Translations under genes and position numbers: made by a program
Part shown: piece after piece, positions 1 to 6,159 of the stretch
How positions within the stretch are numbered: the stretch's first letter is position 1
Layout of the letters: every line of letters begins with the position of its first letter
Assembly (NCBI GenBank): GCA_038317345.1
Contig: JBBQBH010000076.1
Location: forward strand, 1-10,217
From: Mayfieldus sp038317345
GTDB taxonomy: Bacteria; Actinomycetota; Thermoleophilia; Solirubrobacterales; 70-9
Length of the DNA: 10,217 nucleotides
Reading direction: 5' to 3'
Notes under the pieces: generated by a model
Told to the model about the DNA's origin: nothing
Databases searched by the model: none
Seen by the model: the letters and a program-made list of their open reading frames with translations, nothing else

Positions 1-627
1 AGCCGCCGAGGGCTCGATCGAGCCGTCGGTCTCCAACCGCAGGGTCAGCTTGTCGAAGTCGGTGCGCTGCCCGACTCGGGCCGAGTCGACGTTGTAGGAG
101 GCCCGCCGGATCGGCGAGAAGATCGAGTCGATCGGAACGACTCCAATCGGCGCCTCCTCGGTCTTGTTCTCCTCGGCCGCCGAGTAGCCGCGGCCGCGCC
201 CGATCGTGAGATACATCTCGAGCTTCGTCTTCTTCTCCAGCGTGGCAATCGGGGCGTTGGGGTTGAGGATCTCCACCCCGGAGGGGAGGTCGATGTCCTT
301 CGCCTTCACCTCACCCGGACCCGTGGCCACGAGGGGCGCCTCGACCTCATCGGCGTCGGTGTGCATACGCACGACGATGTCCTTGAGGTTGAGGACGATG
401 TCCGTGACGTCCTCTTTGACGCCCGGCACGGTGGAGAACTCGTGCGCAACTCCCTCGACTCGCACGCTTGTGATCGCGGCGCCGCCCAGAGAGGACAGCA
501 GGACGCGGCGGAGACTGTTTCCGAACGTGTATCCGAAACCCTTGTCAAGGGGTTCGACCGTGAAGGAGCCACGATTGTCGTCGACCTTCTCGGCGCTGAT
601 TCTTGGTACCTGGAATTCAGTGGTCAT
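1..627 (-). CDS. rpoA: RNA polymerase alpha subunit, N-terminal part (3' end outside window)
   Basis: The frame is open from an ATG at 627 to the window edge, giving 209 residues that begin MTTEFQVPRISAEKV. This is the alpha N-terminal domain, which dimerises and seeds assembly of RNA polymerase by binding beta and beta'. The family signature GFGYTFGNSLRRVLLSSLGG is at about residues 30-49, followed by the HEFSTVPGVKEDVTDIVLNL stretch typical of the dimer and beta-contact surface. The C-terminal domain that binds DNA UP elements and activators lies beyond the window. A GAGGA Shine-Dalgarno (SD) lies five bases before the ATG, supporting this start. It follows rpsD after 39 bases, the standard end of the alpha operon, where rplQ would be expected next. 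No defect is visible. Confidence 0.97.
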   Translation of the reverse strand, partial: MTTEFQVPRISAEKVDDNRGSFTVEPLDKGFGYTFGNSLRRVLLSSLGGAAITSVRVEGVAHEFSTVPGVKEDVTDIVLNLKDIVVRMHTDADEVEAPLVATGPGEVKAKDIDLPSGVEILNPNAPIATLEKKTKLEMYLTIGRGRGYSAAEENKTEEAPIGVVPIDSIFSPIRRASYNVDSARVGQRTDFDKLTLRLETDGSIEPSAA

Positions 628-666
628 GCGTTCCTCGGCTAGTGGTTTTGCTTCGTGTTGCGCGGT

Positions 667-1287
667 CTACTTGGAGTACAGCTCGACAATGAGCTGCTCC
701 TGGACCGGCGCTGAAATCTCAGAGCGCTCCGGGCCCCGGAGCACCTTTGCGGTAAGCGCGTCGTGGTCGGCCTGAAGCCAGGCCGGTACGGTGGCGGTGA
801 GCTCCGTGGCGGCGCGCACCGTGTCGGTGGCAGCCGAATCCGGCTTGATCGTGATCACGTCATCGGGCCTTACCTGGTAGGAGGGGATGTCCACCCGACG
901 GCCGTTGACCATCCAATGACCGTGACGAACAAGTTGGCGCGATTGGCGCCGTGAGCTGGCAAAGCCCAGCCTCACCAAGACGTTGTCGAGCCGGCATTCG
1001 AGCAGCCGCAACAGGTTCTCGCCGGTGACGCCCGGCTGGCGCGAGGCCTTCGCATAGTAGGAGCGAAACTGCTTCTCGAGGACCTGGTAATAGCGACGCG
1101 TCTTCTGCTTCTCGCGCAGCTGCTGGCGATACTCGGACTGGCGCATCCGCCCGCGCCCGTGCTCCCCGGGCGGGTAGGAACGGCGCTCGACGCCGCACTT
1201 GTCGGTGAAGCAGCGCTGCCCTTTGAGGAAAAGCTTCTGGCCCTCGCGGCGGCACTGCTTGCACTGGGGTGAAGTGTCGCGGGCCAT
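667..1287 (-). CDS. rpsD: 30S ribosomal protein S4, zinc-binding form
   Basis: S4 is a primary 16S rRNA binding protein that nucleates 30S body assembly; in some bacteria it also represses the alpha operon. The 206-residue product has normal length. It starts MARDTSPQCKQC and carries C9, C12, C26 and C31, the cysteine set of the zinc-binding (C+) S4 type. The S4 RNA-binding domain follows from about residue 95, with LECRLDNVLVRLGFA and the SRRQSRQLVRHGHWMVNGRR segment. The ATG at 1287 has an AAGGTGG SD eight bases upstream. That SD lies in the terminal arm of the structured repeat filling the rpsK-rpsD spacer, so initiation could be sensitive to how the spacer folds. No sign of transfer or damage. 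Confidence 0.97.
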   Translation of the reverse strand: MARDTSPQCKQCRREGQKLFLKGQRCFTDKCGVERRSYPPGEHGRGRMRQSEYRQQLREKQKTRRYYQVLEKQFRSYYAKASRQPGVTGENLLRLLECRLDNVLVRLGFASSRRQSRQLVRHGHWMVNGRRVDIPSYQVRPDDVITIKPDSAATDTVRAATELTATVPAWLQADHDALTAKVLRGPERSEISAPVQEQLIVELYSK

Positions 1288-1289
1288 TT

Positions 1290-1454
1290 AGATGTCCACC
1301 TTCATGGCCGCGGGCGACTGGGGGCGCGCAGGGCCGAGCAGGTCGAGGACACAGGACGCGACGTGTGCCAGAGGCACACGAGCGCTCGAGGACGATGACA
1401 TGCGATGTGCCATGCGCGTCATCCAGGCGTGCGGGGTCGTGGAGGTGGGCATCT
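1290..1454 (+). repeat. Structured spacer repeat, copy 1 (rpsK-rpsD)
   Basis: This element fills the spacer between the rpsK stop and the rpsD start. On the + strand the left arm starts AGATGTCCACCTTCATGG and pairs imperfectly with the right arm GGGCAT(CT) end over more than 40 positions. Inside is the conserved left loop (CCGAGC at 1334-1339, CGAGGACACAGG near 1344-1355), then a perfect central hairpin (CGTGTGCC 1362-1369, loop AGA, GGCACACG 1373-1380), then the right loop CGAGGACGATGA starting at 1387. It is closest to the rplX-rplE copy; both share TGGGGGCGCGCA and CCATGCGCGTCATCCAGG. TTTAG occurs at both borders (1287-1291 and 1454-1458), possibly a target-site duplication. Function unknown. 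Confidence 0.85.
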
Positions 1455-1853
1455 TTAGACACGCCTCCGCTTGCGGGGCCGGCAGCCGTTGTGCGCCTGC
1501 GGGGTGACGTCCTTGACCGTCGTTACCTCGAGGCCCGCCGCCTGAAGGGAGCGAATCGCGGTCTCGCGGCCGGAGCCGGCGCCCTTCGCGAAGACCTCTA
1601 CCCGCTGAAGACCATGCTCCATCCCCTTCTTGGCCGCCGAGTCGGCGGTCACCTGGGCGGCGAACGGTGTGCTCTTGCGCGAGCCCTTGAACCCGGCGCT
1701 GCCCGCCGACTCCCAGGCGATTACGGCGCCGTCGGTGTCGGTCAGGGTGACGATCGTGTTGTTGAAGGAAGTCTTGATGTGCGCCTGGCCGTAGGCGATG
1801 TTCTTCTTCACCCGGCGGCGGGCACGCCCCTTCTGTCCCTTTGGCTGAGCCAT
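1455..1853 (-). CDS. rpsK: 30S ribosomal protein S11
   Basis: S11 sits on the 30S platform, contacts 16S rRNA and helps shape the mRNA exit region. The 132-residue product is of normal family length. The signature region AHIKTSFNNTIVTLTDTDG is at about residues 24-42, GSRKSTPFAAQ at about 57-67, and the C-terminal PQAHNGCRPRKRRRV tail is the conserved basic end. The ATG at 1853 has a GGGGAGG SD four bases upstream and lies ten bases after rpsM, so the two are likely translated in series. Its TAA stop abuts copy 1 of the structured spacer repeat, which separates it from rpsD. Confidence 0.98.
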   Translation of the reverse strand: MAQPKGQKGRARRRVKKNIAYGQAHIKTSFNNTIVTLTDTDGAVIAWESAGSAGFKGSRKSTPFAAQVTADSAAKKGMEHGLQRVEVFAKGAGSGRETAIRSLQAAGLEVTTVKDVTPQAHNGCRPRKRRRV

Positions 1854-1863
1854 CGACCCTCCC

Positions 1864-2247
1864 CTACTTCGCCGTCGGCGCTCTGCGCCTGCCCGCGACG
1901 CTCATCCTCTTCGGTCCCTTACGACCGCGTGCGTTGGTCTTCGTGCGCTGACCGCGGACCGGAAGGCCGCGCCGATGGCGCAGTCCCCGGTAGGAGCCGA
2001 TCTCGGTCAGCCGCTTGACGTTCTGCGAGCGCTCGCGTCGGAGGTCACCCTCGACATTGAGCGCCTCGACTGCCTCACGCAGCTTCACCACCTCGTCCTC
2101 GGTCAGGTCCTTGACTGAGGTGTTGGGGTCGATCTTCGCGTCGGCGAGGATCTTTCGGGCTGTCGAGGGGCCGATTCCGTACACGTACGTGAGGCCGACC
2201 TCGACCCGTTTGTTGGTGGGGATGTTTACGCCTGCGATTCGTGCCAA
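1864..2247 (-). CDS. rpsM: 30S ribosomal protein S13
   Basis: S13 lies in the 30S head and contacts the P-site tRNA and the L5/L31 intersubunit bridge. The 127-residue product begins MARIAGVNIPTNKRVEVGL and contains the helix-two-turn-helix YGIGPSTARKIL near residues 23-34, the GSYRGLRHRRGLPVRGQRT signature near 83-101, and a lysine/arginine-rich tail. The start codon is TTG at 2247: the conserved N-terminus begins exactly there and no ATG fits. A CAGGG stretch about ten bases upstream may serve as SD. Only four bases separate it from the rpmJ stop, so coupling is likely. It shares the interface with L5 (rplE) and S4's operon partners in the mature ribosome. Confidence 0.97.
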   Translation of the reverse strand: MARIAGVNIPTNKRVEVGLTYVYGIGPSTARKILADAKIDPNTSVKDLTEDEVVKLREAVEALNVEGDLRRERSQNVKRLTEIGSYRGLRHRRGLPVRGQRTKTNARGRKGPKRMSVAGRRRAPTAK

Positions 2248-2251
2248 ACGA

Positions 2252-2365
2252 CTAGCCCTGCCGCTGTTTGTGTCGGGGGTTGGGACAGATCACGAGCACG
2301 GATCCGCCGCGGCGGACCACCTTGCATTTCTCGCACATCGGTTTTACGGACGCTCGAACTTTCAT
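2252..2365 (-). CDS. rpmJ: 50S ribosomal protein L36, zinc-binding form
   Basis: L36 is the smallest 50S protein and binds 23S rRNA near the peptidyl-transferase side of domain V/VI. The 37-residue product starts MKVRASVKPMCEKCKVVRRG. It keeps the zinc ribbon ligands C11, C14, C27 and H32, as in the C+ type. The frame stays open upstream, but the conserved N-terminus fixes the ATG at 2365; a GAGGG stretch lies three bases upstream. The usual upstream neighbour infA is missing, and a 188-base spacer with a terminator-like hairpin lies between this gene and map. This may therefore be the first gene of a separately transcribed alpha operon, although I see no convincing promoter. Confidence 0.97.
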   Translation of the reverse strand: MKVRASVKPMCEKCKVVRRGGSVLVICPNPRHKQRQG

Positions 2366-2427
2366 CGTCCCTCGAATTCGTATCGAAATAGGAGGCCCGC
2401 CGTCCCAGGAGTCGGACTGCGGGCACG

Positions 2428-2447
2428 AAAAACCGGCCTCAAGGCCG
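2428..2447 (-). terminator. Terminator-like hairpin after map
   Basis: Read on the minus strand, CGGCC-TTGA-GGCCG (2447-2434) is followed by G and five T (2432-2428). This is the form of a weak intrinsic terminator. The stem is only five to six pairs, so it may attenuate rather than stop transcription. It lies between map and rpmJ, where it could separate the spc part from the alpha part of the cluster. Confidence 0.5.
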
Positions 2448-2467
2448 ACCGAGAAGGATAGCAAGGT

Positions 2468-2489
2468 GCGTCGCCTGGCCAGGCGACGC
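2468..2489. repeat. Perfect 22-bp palindrome
   Basis: Two 11-base arms, GCGTCGCCTGG and CCAGGCGACGC, meet with no spacer, giving a fully self-complementary site in the map-rpmJ spacer. In RNA it would form a GC-rich hairpin with a small loop; as DNA it could be a dimeric protein's binding site. It has no T tract after it on either strand. It lies about 20 bases from the terminator-like hairpin. Confidence 0.75.
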
Positions 2490-2553
2490 TGAGGCGGCGG
2501 CTAGCGAGGGGCGGCTGTTTGGATCGAGACCGCCTGCTGGAAGGTGGGGCGGT

Positions 2554-3321
2554 TCACTCGTCCTCGTGCCAGGGCGTCAGCACCTGCGGGCCCTCGGCCG
2601 TCACCGCGACGGTGAACTCGAAGTGGGCGGCTAGCGAGCCGTCCTGCGAGTAGACGGCCCAACCGTCGTCGCCCATCCGCACCAGCGGGCTTCCGGCGTT
2701 GACCATCGGCTCGATCGCCAGCACCATGCCCTCCTCGAGCAGCGGCCCACGCCCCGGCTCGCCGTAGTTGGGGATCTGCGGCTCCTCGTGCATGTCGCGG
2801 CCGATCCCATGTCCGACGAGGCTGCGGATGATCGAGAAGCCGTCGAGCTCGACCCGGCGCTGGATCGCCGCCGAGACGTCGCCGAGGTGATTGCCGGGCC
2901 GGACTTCAGCGGTGCCTTCGAGCAGCGCTTCGCGGGTGGTCTCGAGCAGCTTCCGCGCCTCGGCGCTTACCGGCCCGATTGGGACGGTGATCGCGGCGTC
3001 GGACACCCAGCCGTCACGCACCACGCCCACATCCAGCGACAGGACGTCGCCGCGCTTCAGCTCCTGCGGCCCCGGAATGCCGTGGACGACCATCGAGTTG
3101 GGAGAGGTGCAGATCGACCCCGGGAAGCCGCGGTAGCCCTTGAAGGCCGGCTCGGCGTCCTGGGAGCGAATGAACTTCTCGGCGGCGTGGTCGAGCTCCT
3201 CCGTCGTCACGCCGGCCCGCGCGCTCGATTTCAGCAGGCGCAGGCAGCGCACCAAGAGGTCGCCGGAGGCGACCATCTTCTCGATCTGCTCAGGCGTCTT
3301 GCGAATGATCATTCGATACAT
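2554..3321 (-). CDS. map: Methionine aminopeptidase type I
   Basis: This enzyme removes the initiator methionine from nascent proteins in the cytoplasm, using a two-metal centre. The 255-residue product has the pita-bread fold signature. The metal ligands are D97 (SLDVGV), D108 (SDAAIT), H171 (GHGIGR), E204 (AIEPM) and E235 (HFEFTV); the substrate-contacting histidines H80 (VVHGIPG) and H178 (MHEEP) are also present. Length fits the minimal bacterial type I form without an N-terminal zinc extension. The ATG at 3321 (MYRMIIRKTPEQ) has a GGAG eight to nine bases upstream; an in-frame ATG at 3312 is the alternative. The start is 13 bases after the adk stop. Its placement beside ribosome genes and secY fits its role on nascent chains. 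Confidence 0.97.
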   Translation of the reverse strand: MYRMIIRKTPEQIEKMVASGDLLVRCLRLLKSSARAGVTTEELDHAAEKFIRSQDAEPAFKGYRGFPGSICTSPNSMVVHGIPGPQELKRGDVLSLDVGVVRDGWVSDAAITVPIGPVSAEARKLLETTREALLEGTAEVRPGNHLGDVSAAIQRRVELDGFSIIRSLVGHGIGRDMHEEPQIPNYGEPGRGPLLEEGMVLAIEPMVNAGSPLVRMGDDGWAVYSQDGSLAAHFEFTVAVTAEGPQVLTPWHEDE

Positions 3322-3334
3322 GGCGGGCGCTCCA

Positions 3335-4018
3335 TCAGAGGTCGGTGTCCTCTTCCATCTTGAGGGTTGCGAGCAGCGCCCGTATGCGGTCGCCGACCTC
3401 GTCGGGCGAGGGAGTGCCGTCGATACGGCGCAGCAGGCCCTTCTCGTCGTAATAGTCGATCAGCGGCTCGGTCTTCTCGTGGTACTGCTCGAGGCGGTGC
3501 TGGATCACCTCGGGCTTGTCGTCGTCGCGAACCAGCAGCCGGCTGCCGTCGATGTCGCAGGTCTCGGGCTGCTTCGGGGGGTCGAACTCGACGTGGTAGA
3601 TGTGGCTGCCATCCTTGGCGCAGGTGCGCCGCCCGCTGAGCCGCCGCACGACCTCCTCGTCGGGGACGTCGATCAGAAGCACGGCTCGGAGAGCCCGGCC
3701 GAGCTTCTGCAGCTCGGCGTCGAGGGCCTCCGCCTGCGGCATCGTGCGTGGAAAGCCGTCGAGGATGAAGCCGTCCGCCGCCTCGGGGTCGCCGAGCCGC
3801 TCGACGATCACGCCGATGATCACCTCGTCTGGGACGAAGTCGCCGCGGTCCATGTACTCCTTCGCGGTCTTGCCGAGCTCGGTCTTGTCGCGAACGGCCG
3901 CGCGCAGGATGTCGCCGGTCGCGTAGTAGGGCAGCTGGAAGTCCTCCTGCAGCCGCTCACCCTGGGTTCCCTTGCCGGACCCCGGCGGGCCTAGGAGGAC
4001 GAGATTGAGCTCAGACAT
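3335..4018 (-). CDS. adk: Adenylate kinase, long-LID form with Cys/Asp ligands
   Basis: Adenylate kinase interconverts ATP plus AMP with two ADP in the cytoplasm. The 227-residue product has the P-loop GPPGSGKGTQ at 10-19, the AMP-site segment YYATGDILRA at about 31-40, and DGFPRT at 87-92. The LID domain is the long bacterial type, GRRTC to LLVRDDD at about 129-167. In zinc-type LIDs this region has CxxC and CxxC/D pairs; here the pairs read C133-x-x-D136 and C154-x-x-D157, so two cysteines are replaced by aspartate. Metal binding is therefore uncertain. The ATG at 4018 fits the conserved N-terminus but lacks an SD: the bases before it are CCTCCTC. A 192-base spacer with a tandem repeat and structured repeat copy 4 separates it from secY. 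Confidence 0.97.
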   Translation of the reverse strand: MSELNLVLLGPPGSGKGTQGERLQEDFQLPYYATGDILRAAVRDKTELGKTAKEYMDRGDFVPDEVIIGVIVERLGDPEAADGFILDGFPRTMPQAEALDAELQKLGRALRAVLLIDVPDEEVVRRLSGRRTCAKDGSHIYHVEFDPPKQPETCDIDGSRLLVRDDDKPEVIQHRLEQYHEKTEPLIDYYDEKGLLRRIDGTPSPDEVGDRIRALLATLKMEEDTDL

Positions 4019-4050
4019 GAGGAGGTCGAGGGGTTACGCCACGGTCTCAT

Positions 4051-4080
4051 CGGAAATTCGAACAACGGAAATTCGAACGA
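4051..4080. repeat. 15-bp tandem duplication upstream of adk
   Basis: CGGAAATTCGAACAA (4051-4065) is followed directly by CGGAAATTCGAACGA (4066-4080), differing at one base. The unit is AT-rich compared with the surroundings and contains TTCGAA. It lies between adk and structured repeat copy 4. Confidence 0.8.
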
Positions 4081-4085
4081 CGAAC

Positions 4086-4204
4086 GGCCCCGAAAACCAA
4101 GCAGTTCGGTGAACGCAGGCCAGTCGGCGTGGCGAGCTTAGTTGATACCTAAGTGAGCGAGACGACTGGCCGAGGACGCCGAAATGCGCTGGTTTGCAGG
4201 GGCC
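4086..4204 (+). repeat. Structured spacer repeat, copy 4 (secY-adk)
   Basis: This is the most diverged copy of the spacer repeat. The outer stem pairs GGCCCC (4086-4091) with GGGGCC (4199-4204) and AAACCA (4094-4099) with TGGTTT (4190-4195). The left loop ends in GAACGCAGG. The central stem pairs GGCCAGTCG (4118-4126) with CGACTGGCC (4163-4171) and, further in, CTTAG (4137-4141) with CTAAG (4149-4153). The right loop CGAGGACGCCGAAATGCG starts at 4171. The AAACC/GGTTT outer pairs resemble copy 3 rather than copies 1 and 2. It lies entirely within the 192-base secY-adk spacer. Confidence 0.8.
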
Positions 4205-4210
4205 GCGATC

Positions 4211-5485
4211 TCACTTCAGAAAACCTTCGTAGTTGCGCATCATCAGCTGGGCTTCTAGTTGCTTCACGGTGTCAAGGGCTACCCCAATAACAATCAGGAT
4301 TGATGTGCCTCCGAAGAAGAAGTTCGCCGACGTCTGGCTGATCAGGATCGTCGGCAGGGCTGCGACCGCCGCCAAATACAACGCCCCGGGGAAGGTGAGG
4401 CGCGAGAGAATGCGGTCGAGGTACTCGGCGGTCGGCCGACCCGGTCTCACCCCGGGTATGAACCCTCCGTACTTCTTCAGGTTGTCGGCCTGGTCGACCG
4501 GGTTGAAGGTGACCGCGGTATAGAAGTAGGTGAAGATGATGATGAACAGGGACTCGCCGGCCACATAGGCCCATCCGTTGGGGCTGAAGAATGAGGCGAA
4601 GTCCAGCGCGGTGGGCGTGTTGAGCAGCTGCCCAATGGTCGGCGGGAAAGCCATGATCGAGGCGGCGAAGATCACCGGGATGACTCCGGCCATGTTTACC
4701 CGCAGCGGCAAGTAGGTCGACCCGCCGGAGGTCATGCGTCGCCCGACGACGCGCTTGGCGTACTGGACCGGAATGCGCCGCTGGCCCTCCTGGACGAAGA
4801 CGATCGCGACGATCACCGCCAGCGCGATGAACGGCATCATCACGACGAACACCTGGTCGGAGTTGTGCCACCACTTGTCGATCCCGCTTGGGATGCGCGA
4901 GGCGATCGAGGCGAAGATCATCAGCGAGATCCCGTTGCCGATGCCGCGCTGGGTGATCAGCTCGCCGAGCCACATCAGAAGCGTGGCGCCGGCGGTCAGC
5001 GAGATCACGACCAAAAAGACCTTGGTGAAGGTCCGCTCGCCGATCGGGCTCGTGCCGCCGGCGGTGAACGAGCTGGAGCTGAAGAGGAAGACGTAGCCGA
5101 TCGACTGCGCGAAGGCCAGGCCAACGGTCAGGTAGCGCGTGTACTGGGTGATCTTCTGCTGGCCGACCTCGCCCTCCTTCTGCAGCTTCTCCAGCGACGG
5201 GAGCACGACCGTCAGCAGCTGCAGGATGATCGAGGCCGTGATGTAGGGCATGATCCCGAGCGCGAACAGCGACAGGCGCGAGAGGCTTCCCCCCGAGAAG
5301 AGGTTGAGGAAGCCGAGGATGTTGGAGCCCTGGAAGTTGCTGGCGGCGCCGCTGACCACGCTGACGTCGATCCCCGGGGACGGGATATAGGCCCCGAGTC
5401 GGTAGAGCGCCAGCATCGCCGCGGTAAAGGCGATCTTGCGGCGGATCTCCGGGACCGTGAAGGCGTTGGCGAGCGTCTGCAGCAT
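4211..5485 (-). CDS. secY: Protein translocase channel subunit SecY
   Basis: SecY forms the membrane channel, with SecE and SecG, through which SecA pushes or the ribosome feeds secretory and membrane proteins. The 424-residue product has normal length and about ten hydrophobic segments. The first is near residues 18-36 (IAFTAAMLALYRLGAYIPS), and the plug and second segment region is near 55-95 (FLNLFSGGSLSRLSLFALGI, then MPYITASIILQLL). The cytoplasmic loop PVQYAKRVVGRRMTSGGSTY is at about 237-257, and KKYGGFIPGVRPGRPTAEYL at about 337-356; these conserved loops bind SecA and the ribosome. The ATG at 5485 is three bases after the rplO stop, implying coupling. It ends QLMMRNYEGFLK, a typical SecY tail. 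Confidence 0.98.
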   Translation of the reverse strand: MLQTLANAFTVPEIRRKIAFTAAMLALYRLGAYIPSPGIDVSVVSGAASNFQGSNILGFLNLFSGGSLSRLSLFALGIMPYITASIILQLLTVVLPSLEKLQKEGEVGQQKITQYTRYLTVGLAFAQSIGYVFLFSSSSFTAGGTSPIGERTFTKVFLVVISLTAGATLLMWLGELITQRGIGNGISLMIFASIASRIPSGIDKWWHNSDQVFVVMMPFIALAVIVAIVFVQEGQRRIPVQYAKRVVGRRMTSGGSTYLPLRVNMAGVIPVIFAASIMAFPPTIGQLLNTPTALDFASFFSPNGWAYVAGESLFIIIFTYFYTAVTFNPVDQADNLKKYGGFIPGVRPGRPTAEYLDRILSRLTFPGALYLAAVAALPTILISQTSANFFFGGTSILIVIGVALDTVKQLEAQLMMRNYEGFLK

Positions 5486-5488
5486 CGA

Positions 5489-5977
5489 CTATTCGAGAGT
5501 CTCGCAGGTGCCCCCGGCGGCCTCGATCTTCTGCTTCGCCGCGGCGCTGAACCCGTGAGCGCGCACGGTCAGCTTCTTGGAGACGTCACCGCGGGCGAGG
5601 ATCTTGATCGGGTCAGAGCGCTTCGCGAGGCCGGCCTCGCGAAGGGTCTCGGGAGTGACCTCCGCCCCCGCGTTGAAGCGGGCCTCGAGGTCAGAAAGGT
5701 TGACCGGCTGGGTGCGGGTGCGGAAGCGCTCGAACGGCATCGACATCTTGCGATGCGGGCCGCGCAGCTTGCGCATCCGCATGTGGATCGGGTTCTGGCC
5801 GCCCTCGTAGGCGACCTTGCGCTTGCTCCCGGAGCGAGCGCCGGCGCCCTTGTGGCCCCGTCCCGACTGCTTGCCCAGCCCCGACCCTTCGCCGCGCCCG
5901 AGCCGCTTGCGGGGCTTTTTGGTGCCGGGCTTCGGCTTCAGGTTGTGCAGGCCAATCTGATCGGAGCGATCGGCCAT
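5489..5977 (-). CDS. rplO: 50S ribosomal protein L15
   Basis: L15 is a late-assembling 50S protein that threads a basic extension into 23S rRNA. The product is 162 residues from the ATG at 5977. It has the glycine-rich basic N-terminal extension KRLGRGEGSGLGKQSGRGHK near 26-45, the FEGGQ-like YEGGQNPIHMRMRKLRG segment near 56-72, and the C-terminal globular domain ending AKQKIEAAGGTCETLE. The ATG overlaps the rpmD stop by one base (TGATG), which favours it over the GTG one codon upstream and indicates termination-reinitiation coupling. secY follows after three bases, the conserved L15-SecY arrangement. Confidence 0.97.
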   Translation of the reverse strand: MADRSDQIGLHNLKPKPGTKKPRKRLGRGEGSGLGKQSGRGHKGAGARSGSKRKVAYEGGQNPIHMRMRKLRGPHRKMSMPFERFRTRTQPVNLSDLEARFNAGAEVTPETLREAGLAKRSDPIKILARGDVSKKLTVRAHGFSAAAKQKIEAAGGTCETLE

Positions 5978-6159
5978 CACTCACCGCCGTCGACGCTGAC
6001 CAGATGCTCGACCACACGCAGCTGGCCGCGCAGCTGCGGGCTGTCGGTCCGCTCCACAGCTGCCCCCGGTCGACCGAGGCCGAGCGCCCGCAGGGTGGCC
6101 CGCTGGTTCGGCTTGACGCTGTTGGCGGAGCGGGTCTGGCGAATCTTTACGTTGGTCAT
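5977..6159 (-). CDS. rpmD: 50S ribosomal protein L30
   Basis: L30 is a small 50S protein binding 23S rRNA. The 60-residue product matches the bacterial length. It has the ferredoxin-like pattern with KIRQTRSANSVKPNQRATLR near 5-24, ALGLGRPGAAVERTDSPQLR near 25-44, and the end GQLRVVEHLVSVDGGE. Its ATG overlaps the rpsE stop by four bases (ATGA), and its TGA overlaps the rplO ATG by one base, so rpsE, rpmD and rplO form a tightly coupled trio. A GGTGAG stretch inside the rpsE tail lies five bases before the ATG. Confidence 0.97.
   Translation of the reverse strand: MTNVKIRQTRSANSVKPNQRATLRALGLGRPGAAVERTDSPQLRGQLRVVEHLVSVDGGE

Larger units (their letters stand above)
2366..2553. other. map-rpmJ spacer lacking infA
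   Basis: This 188-base stretch lies between the map stop and the rpmJ start, where most bacteria with this operon order carry infA. It is too short for an intact infA (about 72 codons), and no frame encodes IF-1-like sequence. On the minus strand it holds, in order after map: an ACCGCC/GGCGGT inverted repeat right after the stop, the perfect 22-bp palindrome, and the hairpin followed by a T tract. No clear -35/-10 pair was found. Confidence 0.7.

Noticed and set aside
2428..2512. Possible fifth, degraded copy of the structured repeat in the map-rpmJ spacer
   Set aside because: There is a central palindrome with GAGG and GCG nearby, but the CCGAGC and CCGAGGACG core blocks are missing, so the likeness is too weak.
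2366..2553. Degenerate infA between map and rpmJ
   Set aside because: The gap is shorter than infA and no frame gives IF-1-like residues.
2495..2640. 12-base GCGGCTAGCGAG found both in the map-rpmJ spacer and within map
   Set aside because: In map it encodes conserved-position residues in frame; a single short match in GC-rich DNA is likely chance.
4086..4204. Known riboswitch or ribozyme (glutamine riboswitch-like CCGA-GGA-CGC string, twister, hammerhead)
   Set aside because: Some loop letters look similar, but the conserved blocks and junctions of those classes are not present in any copy.
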